64,000 nucleotides of DNA from Flavobacterium salmonis (GCF_903819435.1 NZ_CAIJDP010000053.1:21218-85217), one strand, 5' to 3'; counted from the first letter of the stretch, positions 44,465 through 54,207 are shown. Translations and numbers: made by a program. The notes: generated from the letters alone by a model not told the origin.

Positions 44465-46222
44465 TTAATTTGGTTTCGTGTAGTAAATTTTAAGTTTTAC
44501 TCTTTTAGCATAATTAGGAGCTCCTTCTGGAATATTGCCTCCATATAATACAGTTCCTAAAGGGCTCATTACTGATGCTGTTGGGATCTCTGAAATAGTA
44601 CTTTCAACAGTTTTATCTAATTTAGATGATGCAGTTATATCTATACTTTCAGTAACTACTAAGCCTAATTTTACGTTAGTAACATCAGTATTTTTAATCA
44701 AATTTCGAATATGGTTTGTAATTCTTATTTTGTAGGTACCTATCTTAGTTGTTGGATCTATATTAAGCAAGCCATTAAAAACGGTCCTGCTTTTTTTAGC
44801 GTCACCATTGAGGCTTGTGCTACGATCTGCAGAATAATCTGAAAGGATAGTATTGTTTGTTAAATCATATAGATAGATTCTGCCTGGCTGTCTTGCTGCT
44901 GTTGTTGGGTCGGTTCCAATTAGACTTGCCATTTTTTGCGAATCAATAGTAAATATTAAATTGGCTTCATTTGTTAGCCATTTTTTAGACGTAACATTGT
45001 TTCTAATTTCGTCTAATTCATCATATACGCCATTTGGAGTTGTTTCCCAAGTTCCATCGTCTTTGTATCTTCCTAAGTCAGTTTTGTCAAAAAGTTCAAT
45101 AACTGCCATTGATCCCTGACCTCCTTTTAAATATAATTTCTCGTCTGGAGTAACATCGTTTGTAGCAGCACTTGTGTAATAATCATCTGATGTGGGACTG
45201 CTGCTTTCTTCTTTTAAAAGACTTACGGTATTACCGGTTAAATTTATAACCAGTGTTTTTGATTCCATTACAGTTTCTGCATCAGTGGTAATAGCTGTTT
45301 TTGCTTTGTAAAAAATATTGATTTTTCCCTCACTAAACTTCATCATAGCCATTGTGCCTGAAATTGGTTTTCCTTCTGTATTTATTGCAGTAGTTTTTTC
45401 TACTTTAAAATACAGCCCTCTAAAATAATTTTTAAAAACATCATCAGAAGCTAATTTACTGGCAGGTGCATCAAATATTTTGGCTTTAAAAAAGGCTTTA
45501 TTTAGATGCAGGCGCATTTCAGGTTTAATTCTTTTAATAACTTCAGCAGCAGTTTCAGTTTTTGGAGTTGTTTCTTTTATCTCTTTTGAGTTAAAAAAGA
45601 ATTCATCATTTTCTGAAGCATCATTTGAAACACTACCATCTTTCTCTATTTTAGTGGTTCTATCATTTAATCTCACTCCTAAAGCCTGAGCTTTAGCTTG
45701 AAAATCGTCATTTCTGTCAGTATTGTAAAATTTACTGATATCATAACTATTGGCATTATAATTATTTAAATAAATACCTGATTCGTAAACGCTTAATTTT
45801 ATTAATCCGGATTTAGGACCATAAATAGAGTCTAAAATGTAAGCAGTACTTCCGGTAGTTGATGTTTGTTCAGGATCAAGATGATGAAAATAAGGAACAT
45901 TTAAAGTTACACTGTCAATAACAGCTCCTTCTCCTAATGTAGGGCCATATGATGCTAATGCAACCTGAGTATTAAAATTGGCTGTAGTTAATCCAAAAAC
46001 AGGATTATCATAAATACCTAATGCATTTATGGGTAAGTTATTGGATGCTGTTGGAGTTACTTTTTGATTATAAGCTGTAACATTATAGTCTTCCGCTTCC
46101 AGTTCAAAATTACTGTCACCAATTATATCATCACCTATGGAATTAAATTCTTTATCGCAAGAATAAAATAGAGCAACTGTTGCTATTAATAGAATTTTCT
46201 TAAAAAAAGAAGTGTTATGCAT
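44465..46222 (-). CDS. DUF4270 lipoprotein
   Basis: This 585-residue protein matches DUF4270. It has a lipobox (MHNTSFFKKILLIATVALFYSC, Cys22), then DKEFNSIGDDIIG, the KVTPTASNNLPINALGIYD block and a long beta-rich body. The C-terminal PLGTVLYGGNIPEG block is typical. Its function is unknown. It is conserved beside the half-GT5 and glmS genes in flavobacteria. It is probably an outer-membrane lipoprotein. Confidence 0.88.
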   Translation of the reverse strand: MHNTSFFKKILLIATVALFYSCDKEFNSIGDDIIGDSNFELEAEDYNVTAYNQKVTPTASNNLPINALGIYDNPVFGLTTANFNTQVALASYGPTLGEGAVIDSVTLNVPYFHHLDPEQTSTTGSTAYILDSIYGPKSGLIKLSVYESGIYLNNYNANSYDISKFYNTDRNDDFQAKAQALGVRLNDRTTKIEKDGSVSNDASENDEFFFNSKEIKETTPKTETAAEVIKRIKPEMRLHLNKAFFKAKIFDAPASKLASDDVFKNYFRGLYFKVEKTTAINTEGKPISGTMAMMKFSEGKINIFYKAKTAITTDAETVMESKTLVINLTGNTVSLLKEESSSPTSDDYYTSAATNDVTPDEKLYLKGGQGSMAVIELFDKTDLGRYKDDGTWETTPNGVYDELDEIRNNVTSKKWLTNEANLIFTIDSQKMASLIGTDPTTAARQPGRIYLYDLTNNTILSDYSADRSTSLNGDAKKSRTVFNGLLNIDPTTKIGTYKIRITNHIRNLIKNTDVTNVKLGLVVTESIDITASSKLDKTVESTISEIPTASVMSPLGTVLYGGNIPEGAPNYAKRVKLKIYYTKPN

Positions 46223-46243
46223 GTTTAATAATAATGTTAAAAT

Positions 46244-47050
46244 TTAAAGTCCCATCGTTCTGTAGAAATTTGTATACGCTTCTGCGAATGCATCTTTCGT
46301 GGCGAAAGGTAAAAAAGGTTTTCCTGAAGATTCTATAAATTTTGTTAAACTTGGTGATACGTTTTCTGAAGCAATGATTACTGCGTCTGAATGTAAAATG
46401 CTTGCTTTTAGGATATTTTCGTAGTTTGGAGTTTCTAAATCTACAACGGATTCGTGTGGTACTCCGTCAAATTTTACCTTATTAATCATCTCCAGATCCA
46501 GATTTTCATCAAAGGATTGTCCGTAAACTGAAGTTACAATTTTAGTTTCAGAAAATAAAGCTTCATTTTTATAATAATGTTTCATGTAAATCGGCAGCAT
46601 AGAAGCAAGCCAACCGTGAACGTGAATAATATCCGGTACCCAGTTTAATTTTTTTACAGTTTCAACAACACCTTTTGCAAAGAAAATTGCTCTTTCATCA
46701 TTGTCAGGATATAAAACACCCTCTTCATCGGCAAAAGTCGCTTTTCTTTTAAAATATTCATCGTTATCAATAAAATAAACCTGAATCCTTTCTTTTGGGA
46801 TTGAAGCTACTTTGATAATCAGCGGCATGTCTAAGTCATTCACTACCAAATTCATCCCTGAAAGCCTGATTACTTCGTGTAATTGATGTCTTCTTTCGTT
46901 AATGTTTCCATATCTTGGCATGAAAATTCTTATTTGTCCGCCCTGATCATTAATCATTTTAGGTACGTCATAAGACATTAATGAAACCTCATTTTCAGCC
47001 AAATAAGGCACGACTTCAGATGATACATATAATATCCTCTTATCTTTCAT
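46244..47050 (-). CDS. half-length GT5-like protein, glycogen synthase N-domain
   Basis: This 268-residue protein aligns with only the N-terminal half of GT5 glycogen/starch synthases (VSSEVVPYLAENEVSLMSYD, then MPRYGNINERRHQL and PDIIHVHGWLASMLPIYMKH). The ADP-glucose-binding KTGGL loop is replaced by LAENE, and the C-terminal nucleotide-binding half is absent. It is therefore unlikely to be a working glycogen synthase despite the usual label. Such short members are common in flavobacteria beside panC and DUF4270. It heads a minus-strand operon with a TAATTTTG box at 47089-47096. Confidence 0.85.
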   Translation of the reverse strand: MKDKRILYVSSEVVPYLAENEVSLMSYDVPKMINDQGGQIRIFMPRYGNINERRHQLHEVIRLSGMNLVVNDLDMPLIIKVASIPKERIQVYFIDNDEYFKRKATFADEEGVLYPDNDERAIFFAKGVVETVKKLNWVPDIIHVHGWLASMLPIYMKHYYKNEALFSETKIVTSVYGQSFDENLDLEMINKVKFDGVPHESVVDLETPNYENILKASILHSDAVIIASENVSPSLTKFIESSGKPFLPFATKDAFAEAYTNFYRTMGL

Positions 47051-47088
47051 AATAGTATTTTACTTAATTTTTGGTAATAAAAACGTTG

Positions 47089-47096
47089 CAAAATTA
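47089..47096 (-). promoter_or_regulatory. -7 promoter box of the half-GT5/DUF4270/glmS operon
   Basis: The minus strand reads TAATTTTG, a match to TAnnTTTG, 38 bases upstream of the ATG. It faces away from the panC box at 47128-47135. Confidence 0.55.
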
Positions 47097-47127
47097 CAAA
47101 AATTTATGCAGTTTATAACTAATATAT

Positions 47128-47135
47128 TATGTTTG
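47128..47135 (+). promoter_or_regulatory. -7 promoter box of panC
   Basis: TATGTTTG fits TAnnTTTG and lies 22 bases before the panC ATG. With the minus-strand box at 47089-47096 it makes a compact divergent promoter region. Confidence 0.6.
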
Positions 47136-47157
47136 CACAAATTTTAATAATACCGCC

Positions 47158-48006
47158 ATGCATATCTTCTACGGCAAAGTAGCCCTGATAGCTTATTTAA
47201 AAACTATCAAAACCACAAATTCTAATGTAGGATTTGTACCAACAATGGGCGCTTTGCACCAAGGGCATTTGGCTTTAATGCAACGTTCTCTTAAAGAAAA
47301 TAATGATACTGTTGTAAGTATTTTTGTAAATCCTACACAATTTAACAATCCTGAAGATCTTGAAAAATATCCCCGTACGCTTGAAGAAGATGTAAAAAAA
47401 ATGCGTGGGTTAAGTGATAAAATTATTTTATACGCGCCTTCTGTAGATGATATTTATGAAGGAAATACAATGTCACAATCGTTTGATTTTGATGGGTTGG
47501 AAAACCAGATGGAAGGAAAATTCAGACCAGGACATTTTAACGGTGTGGGAACTATTGTTAAACGTCTGTTTGAAATTGTTTCGCCAACGAATGCTTATTT
47601 CGGCGAGAAAGATTTTCAGCAATTGCAGATTGTAAAAAAAATGGTTGAAAAACATAATTTGTCTGTCAATGTAGTAGGCTGCCCTATTTTTAGAGAAGAA
47701 AACCAATTGGCCATGAGTTCTCGTAATGAAAGATTAACTCCGGCAGAACGAAAAGAAGCAGCTATTATTTATAAAACTTTAACTGAAGCAAAAGAAGTAT
47801 TCAAAGTAAAAAGCCCTCAGGAAACAATTGAATTTGTCGAGAATTCTTTTAGAAACAATGAAAGATTTGAACTGGAATATTTTGTAATTGCTGACGAATC
47901 GACATTATTACCTGTCGAAGATAAAATTAAAGATAAAAATTACCGCGCATTTATAGCGGTATTTGTTAATTCTATAAGACTGATTGACACCATTTCATTA
48001 AATTAA
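47158..48006 (+). CDS. panC: pantothenate synthetase
   Basis: This 282-residue enzyme joins pantoate and beta-alanine using ATP. The HIGH-like motif is [12 protein letters not shown]. The ATP and pantoate contacts appear in [20 protein letters not shown] and [13 protein letters not shown], and the KMSKS-like motif is SSRNERL. It is followed 14 bases later by panD, so this operon makes both the beta-alanine and the final product. Confidence 0.97.
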   Translation: MHIFYGKVALIAYLKTIKTTNSNVGFVPTMGALHQGHLALMQRSLKENNDTVVSIFVNPTQFNNPEDLEKYPRTLEEDVKKMRGLSDKIILYAPSVDDIYEGNTMSQSFDFDGLENQMEGKFRPGHFNGVGTIVKRLFEIVSPTNAYFGEKDFQQLQIVKKMVEKHNLSVNVVGCPIFREENQLAMSSRNERLTPAERKEAAIIYKTLTEAKEVFKVKSPQETIEFVENSFRNNERFELEYFVIADESTLLPVEDKIKDKNYRAFIAVFVNSIRLIDTISLN

Positions 48007-48020
48007 TTTACCTTTGCAAC

Positions 48021-48371
48021 ATGCAAATTCAAGTTATAAAATCAAAAATTCATCGTGTTAAAGTAACCGGCGCCGATTTAAATTATATTGGCAGTATTAC
48101 TATCGATGAAACTTTACTGGATGCCTCAAATATTATTGAAGGTGAAAAAGTATCTATTGTAAACATTAATAATGGAGAACGTTTTGAAACTTATGCTATA
48201 AAAGGCGAGAGAAACTCAGGTGAAATTACACTGAATGGCCCTGCTGCCAGAAAAGTTCAAAAAGACGATATCATCATTATTATTTCATACGCAACCCTGG
48301 AATTTGAAGAAGCAAAAACCTTCAAACCATGGATTGTTTTTCCGAATGAAAATGACAATTCGCTAACCTAA
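48021..48371 (+). CDS. panD: aspartate 1-decarboxylase proenzyme
   Basis: This 116-residue proenzyme cleaves itself between Gly24 and Ser25 (YIGSITIDE) to form the pyruvoyl cofactor that decarboxylates aspartate to beta-alanine. Other blocks are [20 protein letters not shown] and [29 protein letters not shown] sequence at 48009-48016 lies just 4 bases before its ATG, so a second, near-leaderless promoter inside the panC-panD gap is possible. Confidence 0.95.
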   Translation: MQIQVIKSKIHRVKVTGADLNYIGSITIDETLLDASNIIEGEKVSIVNINNGERFETYAIKGERNSGEITLNGPAARKVQKDDIIIIISYATLEFEEAKTFKPWIVFPNENDNSLT

Positions 48372-48535
48372 AACCTTTACATTTTACTATTTTTTTTATT
48401 TGTCAAATTTATTTTGAACAAAGCAGATTTATTTTGTCTTAAATTTCTTTGCTTTTTAAAATCACAGTTTACAAAAAAAGCAAATAAAGTATTATATTGC
48501 CACCTTATTTTAATACTTTTTAATTATCCCAAATC

Positions 48536-49690
48536 ATGAAAAAAGTTCACTTATTTTTTATTTTAATCTCTATTTCTGCTTTTTCACAAAAAACATTCGA
48601 TAATATTAAATCGGAAAAACTGGGTACAGAGAGAAGAATAACTATAGGACTTCCTGCCTCCTATGAAACAAGTCCTTCAAAAAAATACCCTGTTTTATAT
48701 TTACTGGACGGAGATTATTTATTCGATCCTTTTTTGGGAGCAATAAATTACGGAGTTTATTGGGATGATTTACCGGAAATGATTGTTATCGGGATTCATC
48801 AGAATCATGATGGAGAACGCTTTGATGATTCTACTATAGACCAAAATGTAGGGGTACCATTTGAAAAAGGGGCAGAGTTTTATGAATTTGTGGGAGGAGA
48901 ATTACTTCCATATATTGAAAAAAAATACCGTACTGCACCTTTCAAAATTATTGCCGGTCATGATATAACGGCAAGTTATATAAACTTTTTTTTATACAAA
49001 GACAGACCGCTTTTTAACGGATATATTTGTTTAAGCCCTGAGCTTGCACCAAAAATGGAGGTTCGTATAGCAGAGAAATTTGCTCAGGTAAAAGAACCAT
49101 TTTTTTATTATTTGTCAGCAGGCGAAGGAGATATAAAAAAGATAAAAGAGCCAATTGAAAAATTAGACAGCAATATTAAAGTTGCCAATAATCCGTTGGT
49201 AAGCTACAAATATGATTTGTTTAAAAATGCGACACACTATACAGAAGTTTTACATTCGATTCCAAGTGCCTTATATCATATTTTTGAAGTTTACAGGCCT
49301 ATTAATTCTGCTGAATTTAAAGATAAAATTGCTGAACTGAAGTCGGGTTATGCGGATTATCTGGATAATAAGTACAATACAATGTCAGAAGTTTTAGGAG
49401 TTGATATTCCGGTTAGGATGAACGACTTTAAGGTTATTGAGAATCTTATTCTGAAAAACAATGCTTACGATGAATTAGGAAAAATGGCAGAAATTGCCAA
49501 CGTTGATTACCCAAGGGCAATGTTGGGTGAATATGAATTAGGCTTGATGCATGAAAAAATGGGTGAACCAAAAAGAGCCTCAAAAAGATATCAAAATGCT
49601 TCGCAAATGGAGCCCATTGGCGAGTTGACCAGAGATATGATGTATCAGAAAATTGATGAAATGAATACGCTTGCAAAAAAAACAAAATAA
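48536..49690 (+). CDS. esterase-like alpha/beta hydrolase, nucleophile replaced by Asp
   Basis: This 384-residue secreted protein has a signal peptide (MKKVHLFFILISISAFSQ) and a putative-esterase (PF00756-type) fold: RRITIGLPASYETSPSKKYP, VLYLLDGDYLF, and FEKGAEFYEFVGGELLPYIE. The nucleophile elbow, normally GHSxGG, reads GHDITASY, so Asp143 stands where Ser is expected. The catalytic-His region reads NATHYTEVLHSIP. A C-terminal TPR-like segment (LGEYELGLMHEKMGEPKRAS) follows. The gene ends in TAATG, shared with the start of radA. It may be a non-catalytic or mechanistically changed esterase. Confidence 0.85.
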   Translation: MKKVHLFFILISISAFSQKTFDNIKSEKLGTERRITIGLPASYETSPSKKYPVLYLLDGDYLFDPFLGAINYGVYWDDLPEMIVIGIHQNHDGERFDDSTIDQNVGVPFEKGAEFYEFVGGELLPYIEKKYRTAPFKIIAGHDITASYINFFLYKDRPLFNGYICLSPELAPKMEVRIAEKFAQVKEPFFYYLSAGEGDIKKIKEPIEKLDSNIKVANNPLVSYKYDLFKNATHYTEVLHSIPSALYHIFEVYRPINSAEFKDKIAELKSGYADYLDNKYNTMSEVLGVDIPVRMNDFKVIENLILKNNAYDELGKMAEIANVDYPRAMLGEYELGLMHEKMGEPKRASKRYQNASQMEPIGELTRDMMYQKIDEMNTLAKKTK

Positions 49691-51051
49691 TGTCTAAAGT
49701 TAAAACTTCCTTCTTTTGTCAAAATTGCGGAACACAATATGCTAAATGGCAAGGACAGTGTAATGCTTGTAAAGAATGGAATACAATTGCAGAGGAAATT
49801 ATTCAGAAGCAGGAAAAAGTAGCCTGGAAAAGTGAGCCGGCTTCAACAGGTAAAGCGCCACGACCGTTAAAAATTAATGAAATCGATTCGGCTCAGGAAA
49901 TTCGAATGGATACTACTGACGGCGAATTGAACCGTGTTCTTGGAGGCGGAATCGTTCCCGGATCTTTAACGCTTTTAGGGGGTGAACCCGGAATTGGTAA
50001 AAGTACACTTTTGCTGCAGATTTCATTGAAATTGCCTTATAAAACCCTTTATGTTTCCGGTGAAGAAAGTCAGAAACAAATAAAGATGCGTGCCGAACGA
50101 ATCACACCGGACAGCGATAATTGTTATATCCTCACGGAAACTAAAACACAAAATATTTTCAAACAGATTGAAGCGATTCAGCCTGAAATTGTCATTATTG
50201 ACTCTATTCAGACTCTTCATACTGATTATATCGAATCTACGGCAGGAAGTATTTCCCAAATCAGGGAAACTACTGCCGAGCTGATCAAGTTTGCTAAAGA
50301 AACCAACATTCCGGTTATTCTGATCGGACATATCACCAAAGACGGAAATATAGCCGGGCCAAAAATTCTGGAGCATATGGTCGATACCGTTTTACAGTTT
50401 GAAGGAGATCGAAATCATGTTTACCGAATTTTACGTTCTTTAAAAAACCGTTTTGGCTCAACTGCCGAATTAGGAATTTACGAAATGCTCGGAAGCGGTT
50501 TGCGTGAAGTAAGCAACCCGTCTGAAATATTGATTTCGCATAAAGACGAAGAAATGTCCGGAACCGCAATTGCTACAACCATGGAAGGCATGCGTCCTTT
50601 GATGATTGAAATACAATCATTAGTAAGTACGGCTGTTTACGGAACTCCACAACGAAGTACAACTGGTTACAATGCCAAAAGACTGAATATGATTTTGGCT
50701 GTTCTTGAAAAAAGAGCAGGATTTCGTTTAGGAGCAAAAGACGTTTTTCTAAATGTTACCGGTGGAATTTCAGTAGATGATCCTGCAATTGATCTGGCTG
50801 TTGTGGCTGCAATTTTATCATCCAACGAAGATATTCCGGTTACAAAAGGTTTTTGTTTTGCGGGAGAAGTTGGCCTTTCCGGAGAAATTCGCCCTGTTAA
50901 TCGTGTAGATCAGCGTATTCAGGAAGCTGAAAAATTAGGCTTCAATACTATCTTTGTATCCAAATACAACAAAATTGCCTTGAAAAATACAGGAATCAAA
51001 ATTGAACTCGTAGCTAAAATTGAAGATGTGGCTAGTTTTCTGTTTGGTTAA
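49690..51051 (+). CDS. radA: DNA repair protein RadA
   Basis: This 453-residue ATPase helps branch migration in recombination. The N-terminal zinc finger is CQNCGTQYAKWQGQCNACKE. The RecA-type core has Walker A GGEPGIGKSTLLLQ and the RadA-specific KNRFGS motif. The C-terminal Lon-like domain (about 270-450) follows, with FLNVTGGISVDDPAIDLAVV. Its ATG overlaps the last base of the esterase-like stop codon, so translation may be coupled, although the functions are unrelated. Confidence 0.97.
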   Translation: MSKVKTSFFCQNCGTQYAKWQGQCNACKEWNTIAEEIIQKQEKVAWKSEPASTGKAPRPLKINEIDSAQEIRMDTTDGELNRVLGGGIVPGSLTLLGGEPGIGKSTLLLQISLKLPYKTLYVSGEESQKQIKMRAERITPDSDNCYILTETKTQNIFKQIEAIQPEIVIIDSIQTLHTDYIESTAGSISQIRETTAELIKFAKETNIPVILIGHITKDGNIAGPKILEHMVDTVLQFEGDRNHVYRILRSLKNRFGSTAELGIYEMLGSGLREVSNPSEILISHKDEEMSGTAIATTMEGMRPLMIEIQSLVSTAVYGTPQRSTTGYNAKRLNMILAVLEKRAGFRLGAKDVFLNVTGGISVDDPAIDLAVVAAILSSNEDIPVTKGFCFAGEVGLSGEIRPVNRVDQRIQEAEKLGFNTIFVSKYNKIALKNTGIKIELVAKIEDVASFLFG

Positions 51052-51069
51052 TTTTTATAAAACCTACTT

Positions 51070-53034
51070 ATGCAATTTCCAAAACAAAAAATATTTAAAG
51101 CCTTAAAAATACTTACCGTAGTATTTATACTGCTCTGTATTGCCCTTTACTCTTTTCGTAATTCGCTTTTAAAACAAGCCATTGCGAAAGTAACTCATAA
51201 AATGGCGGTTGATTACAATAGCGATTTTTCGATAAAAGAAGCTTCTTTTGATGGTCTGTCAGGAGTTAAATTAACCGATATTGTTTTGGTTCCGAAAAAT
51301 GCCGACACTCTTTTCAATATTAAAAAAATAGAAACTACTATCAGTCTGAGTAATCTGCTGATTGGTGATGTACAGCTTGGAACTTTAAAAATCAATGATG
51401 GCTACATCCAATTAGTTAAAAAAGGGAAAATCAGAAATTTTGATGCCTTTTTAAAAAAGAAGGATACTGAAGAAAAATCAGATGAAAAACGAAAATACGC
51501 AGACGTTGCTTATAACATCATTACAAAACTATTGAATTTGGTTCCGACTGATATGAAATTGGAAAATCTGAATTTCAAAATTGACGACAATGGAAAAAAA
51601 GCCACTATTGCTATTGATAAATTAGTTTTAAATAACAAACAGCTTACAACAAATCTACATGTACAAAGCAAAAATTTTGACCAACGCTGGAATATAAAAG
51701 GTTTTGCTGATCCAAGAGATAAAAAAGCTGACATTCGGTTTTTTAATCTGGATACCGGAGCAATCAAAGTTCCTTATTTAGACGAACGGTATAATTTAAA
51801 AGCAAGCTTTGATTCTATACGTTTAAATGTTGCTAATATTGATAAAGACGGAAGCGAATTGCATATTGATGGTTATACATCTATCGCCAATTTAAAAATT
51901 AATCATCCCAAAATTGCCAGTAAAGACGTCGTAATAAAAAATGCCCGATTTGATTATCGCTTTTTGTTGGGATCAGATTTTATTTCGATTGACAGTACTT
52001 CAACAATGCAGCTCAACAAAATAAAAGTAAAGCCGTATGTTTCATACAATACGGAATCGGATACGATTTATACCTTAAAAGTTGATATTCCAAAAATGAA
52101 AGCGCAGGATTTTATCGTTTCATTGCCTGATGGATTGTTCACGCATTTTCAGGGAATGGAAGCGACCGGAAACTTCGATTATAAACTGGATTTTAAATTC
52201 AATAAAAACAAACCAAATACTTTAGTTTTTGATAGTAAACTCAATAAAGAAAACCTGAGGATTACTAAATACGGAGAAGCAAACCTGAACAAACTAAATG
52301 GAGAGTTTGTGTATCGTGCCATTATTCAAAATGTTTTACAGCGTCCTGTATTGGTTGGAAGTGGGAATCTGAATTACACACCTTTGGATCAGATTTCGCC
52401 TTATTTGCAAAAATGTGTATTGACTACAGAAGATCCGTCTTTCTTTTCGCATCGCGGATTCATCAATGAAGCTTTCAAACAATCGATTCTTAAGAATATT
52501 AGAACGAAAAAATTCTCGCGCGGCGCCAGTACGATTAGCATGCAATTGATTAAAAATGTTTTCCTGACACGTGAAAAGACACTTTCGCGAAAGCTGGAAG
52601 AAATTTTGTTGGTTTATATTTTAGAAAACAACCGAATTGTAAGCAAAGAAAGAATGCTGGAAGTGTATTTCAATATTATTGAATGGGGACCAAATGTTTA
52701 CGGAATTGGGGAAGCAAGCCAGTTTTATTTCCAAAAAAGGCCTTCAGACCTAAGTGTAGATGAATGTTTGTATCTGGCAACGATTATTCCGAAGCCTAGA
52801 AAATTCATGTATCAGTTTAATGATGAAGGAAACCTGAAAGATTATGCACTACAAAATCAAAAATTCTTAAAGAATTTAATGTTCCGCAGAGGACTTTTAA
52901 TTCCAGAAGATACGCTTGGGCAGCTGCCGGTTTACATATCCGGAAATGCACGTTCATTAATCAAAATCAAAGTGCCGGATTCAACTGCGGTTCCTGTTGA
53001 TTCTTTATCGATAAATGATGAGTTTGATCTTTAA
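51070..53034 (+). CDS. GT51 peptidoglycan transglycosylase with long N-terminal domain
   Basis: This 654-residue protein has one membrane anchor (ILTVVFILLCIALYSFRNSL, about residues 13-32). A region of about 370 residues follows that resembles AsmA/DUF748-type beta-helical domains (VKLTDIVLVPKNADTLFNIK). A GT51 glycosyltransferase domain lies at about 430-610. The catalytic Glu is in CVLTTEDPSFFSHRG (about residue 454), and the GASTISMQLIKNVF and second-Glu block EVYFNIIEWGPNVYGIG are intact. There is no transpeptidase domain, so it polymerises glycan strands only. It lies 18 bases after radA and 3 bases before the RDD gene. Confidence 0.88.
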   Translation: MQFPKQKIFKALKILTVVFILLCIALYSFRNSLLKQAIAKVTHKMAVDYNSDFSIKEASFDGLSGVKLTDIVLVPKNADTLFNIKKIETTISLSNLLIGDVQLGTLKINDGYIQLVKKGKIRNFDAFLKKKDTEEKSDEKRKYADVAYNIITKLLNLVPTDMKLENLNFKIDDNGKKATIAIDKLVLNNKQLTTNLHVQSKNFDQRWNIKGFADPRDKKADIRFFNLDTGAIKVPYLDERYNLKASFDSIRLNVANIDKDGSELHIDGYTSIANLKINHPKIASKDVVIKNARFDYRFLLGSDFISIDSTSTMQLNKIKVKPYVSYNTESDTIYTLKVDIPKMKAQDFIVSLPDGLFTHFQGMEATGNFDYKLDFKFNKNKPNTLVFDSKLNKENLRITKYGEANLNKLNGEFVYRAIIQNVLQRPVLVGSGNLNYTPLDQISPYLQKCVLTTEDPSFFSHRGFINEAFKQSILKNIRTKKFSRGASTISMQLIKNVFLTREKTLSRKLEEILLVYILENNRIVSKERMLEVYFNIIEWGPNVYGIGEASQFYFQKRPSDLSVDECLYLATIIPKPRKFMYQFNDEGNLKDYALQNQKFLKNLMFRRGLLIPEDTLGQLPVYISGNARSLIKIKVPDSTAVPVDSLSINDEFDL

Positions 53035-53037
53035 AAC

Positions 53038-53445
53038 ATGAGAAAACGTGACTACATATTTAAAAGAATTGGAGCCGCTTTAATAGATTTGTTTTTGTTT
53101 GCGCTGATAATTAAAATAGTAGAACCATTTTTATTTTATGAGCATAGTCGTAATCCAGCAAACACGGATAATAACGGTTACTTTTTTTTAGTATACTATT
53201 TTGTATATCTTTCTCAGGATATTCTCATGAATAAGACTATTGGAAAACATATATTCAAATTAGAAATGGTGTTTGATAATGTGCAACCTAATGGTTATAA
53301 AAAATATATCAGAATAGTCATAAGAAGAATATTTGATTTATTTGAATTAGTTTGTCCTTTTATTTATTTACTGTCCATTATTTTAACAAAGAAAAACCAA
53401 AAATTAGGAGATATAATTGCAAAAATGATTATAAAACCAAATTAA
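53038..53445 (+). CDS. RDD family membrane protein
   Basis: This 135-residue protein has the RDD pattern: FKRIGAALIDLFLFALIIKI with the Arg-Asp pair, an RDD-type loop SQDILMNKTIGKHIFKLEM and three hydrophobic segments. The role is unknown, though some members are transporters. It starts 3 bases after the transglycosylase stop and is likely in the same operon. Confidence 0.85.
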   Translation: MRKRDYIFKRIGAALIDLFLFALIIKIVEPFLFYEHSRNPANTDNNGYFFLVYYFVYLSQDILMNKTIGKHIFKLEMVFDNVQPNGYKKYIRIVIRRIFDLFELVCPFIYLLSIILTKKNQKLGDIIAKMIIKPN

Positions 53446-53457
53446 CGTAAATCGATT

Positions 53458-54207
53458 CTATTTAAAATTTTTCAAAAATTCTTCTTTATAAGTCGGAGAA
53501 ACTTCAATTTCAGAACCATCGTTAAGGGTAATAATTCCACCTTTATTATACGATTTCACACAATTCATATTGATGATATGCGATTTGTGAACGCGAATAA
53601 AAGGCAAAGGCAAAATTTCTGAAAAGTGTTTTAAAAACCGGCAGACCATTTTTTTGTTTCCGTTGTTCAAATACAAATCAGTGAAATTCCCGTTTCCGCG
53701 CAGGCGAACGATCTCTTCCATTTTGACAACTTCAAATCCTTCCAGTGTGGGCAGGATTACCTGTTGTTTTTCAGGTTTGGATTCATGGAAATTCTCGACA
53801 ATAATTTTATTTCGGTTAAAGATTTCCTGATTCATGATTTGGTGATGAACCTTGTTAACTGCCACAATCAATTCTTCAATAGATATAGGCTTTAGTAAAT
53901 AATAAGCCGCACTTTGGTTCAGGGCTTTTAAAGAATATTCAGAAAAAGCGGTTACAAATATGGTTTCGAATTGTAAATCTTTACAGGCTTCCAGAACATC
54001 AAAAGCATTTCCGAAAGGCATTTCGACATCCAGAAAAACCAATTGTGGCTGTATTTCGTGTAAAAGAGGTACAGCTTCTTTTATATTCTGTGCTTCCCCG
54101 ACCACTTCTACCTGCGGACAATATTTGCTCAGATAATTTTTAAGAACTTCCCGCGCTGCCAGTTCATCTTCGACAATTACACTCTTTATCTTTTGAAAAG
54201 TCATCAT
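53458..54207 (-). CDS. LytTR-type response regulator
   Basis: This 249-residue regulator has a receiver domain with the acceptor Asp60 (PQLVFLDVEMPFGNAFD), acidic DE at residues 14-15 and Lys in YLLKPIS. A LytTR DNA-binding domain follows (about 150-249), with LRGNGNFTDLYLNNGNKKMV and FIRVHKSHIINMNCVKSYNK. It binds direct repeats upstream of targets when phosphorylated. The gene overlaps its sensor kinase by 4 bases, so the pair is a cognate two-component system. Confidence 0.95.
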   Translation of the reverse strand: MMTFQKIKSVIVEDELAAREVLKNYLSKYCPQVEVVGEAQNIKEAVPLLHEIQPQLVFLDVEMPFGNAFDVLEACKDLQFETIFVTAFSEYSLKALNQSAAYYLLKPISIEELIVAVNKVHHQIMNQEIFNRNKIIVENFHESKPEKQQVILPTLEGFEVVKMEEIVRLRGNGNFTDLYLNNGNKKMVCRFLKHFSEILPLPFIRVHKSHIINMNCVKSYNKGGIITLNDGSEIEVSPTYKEEFLKNFK

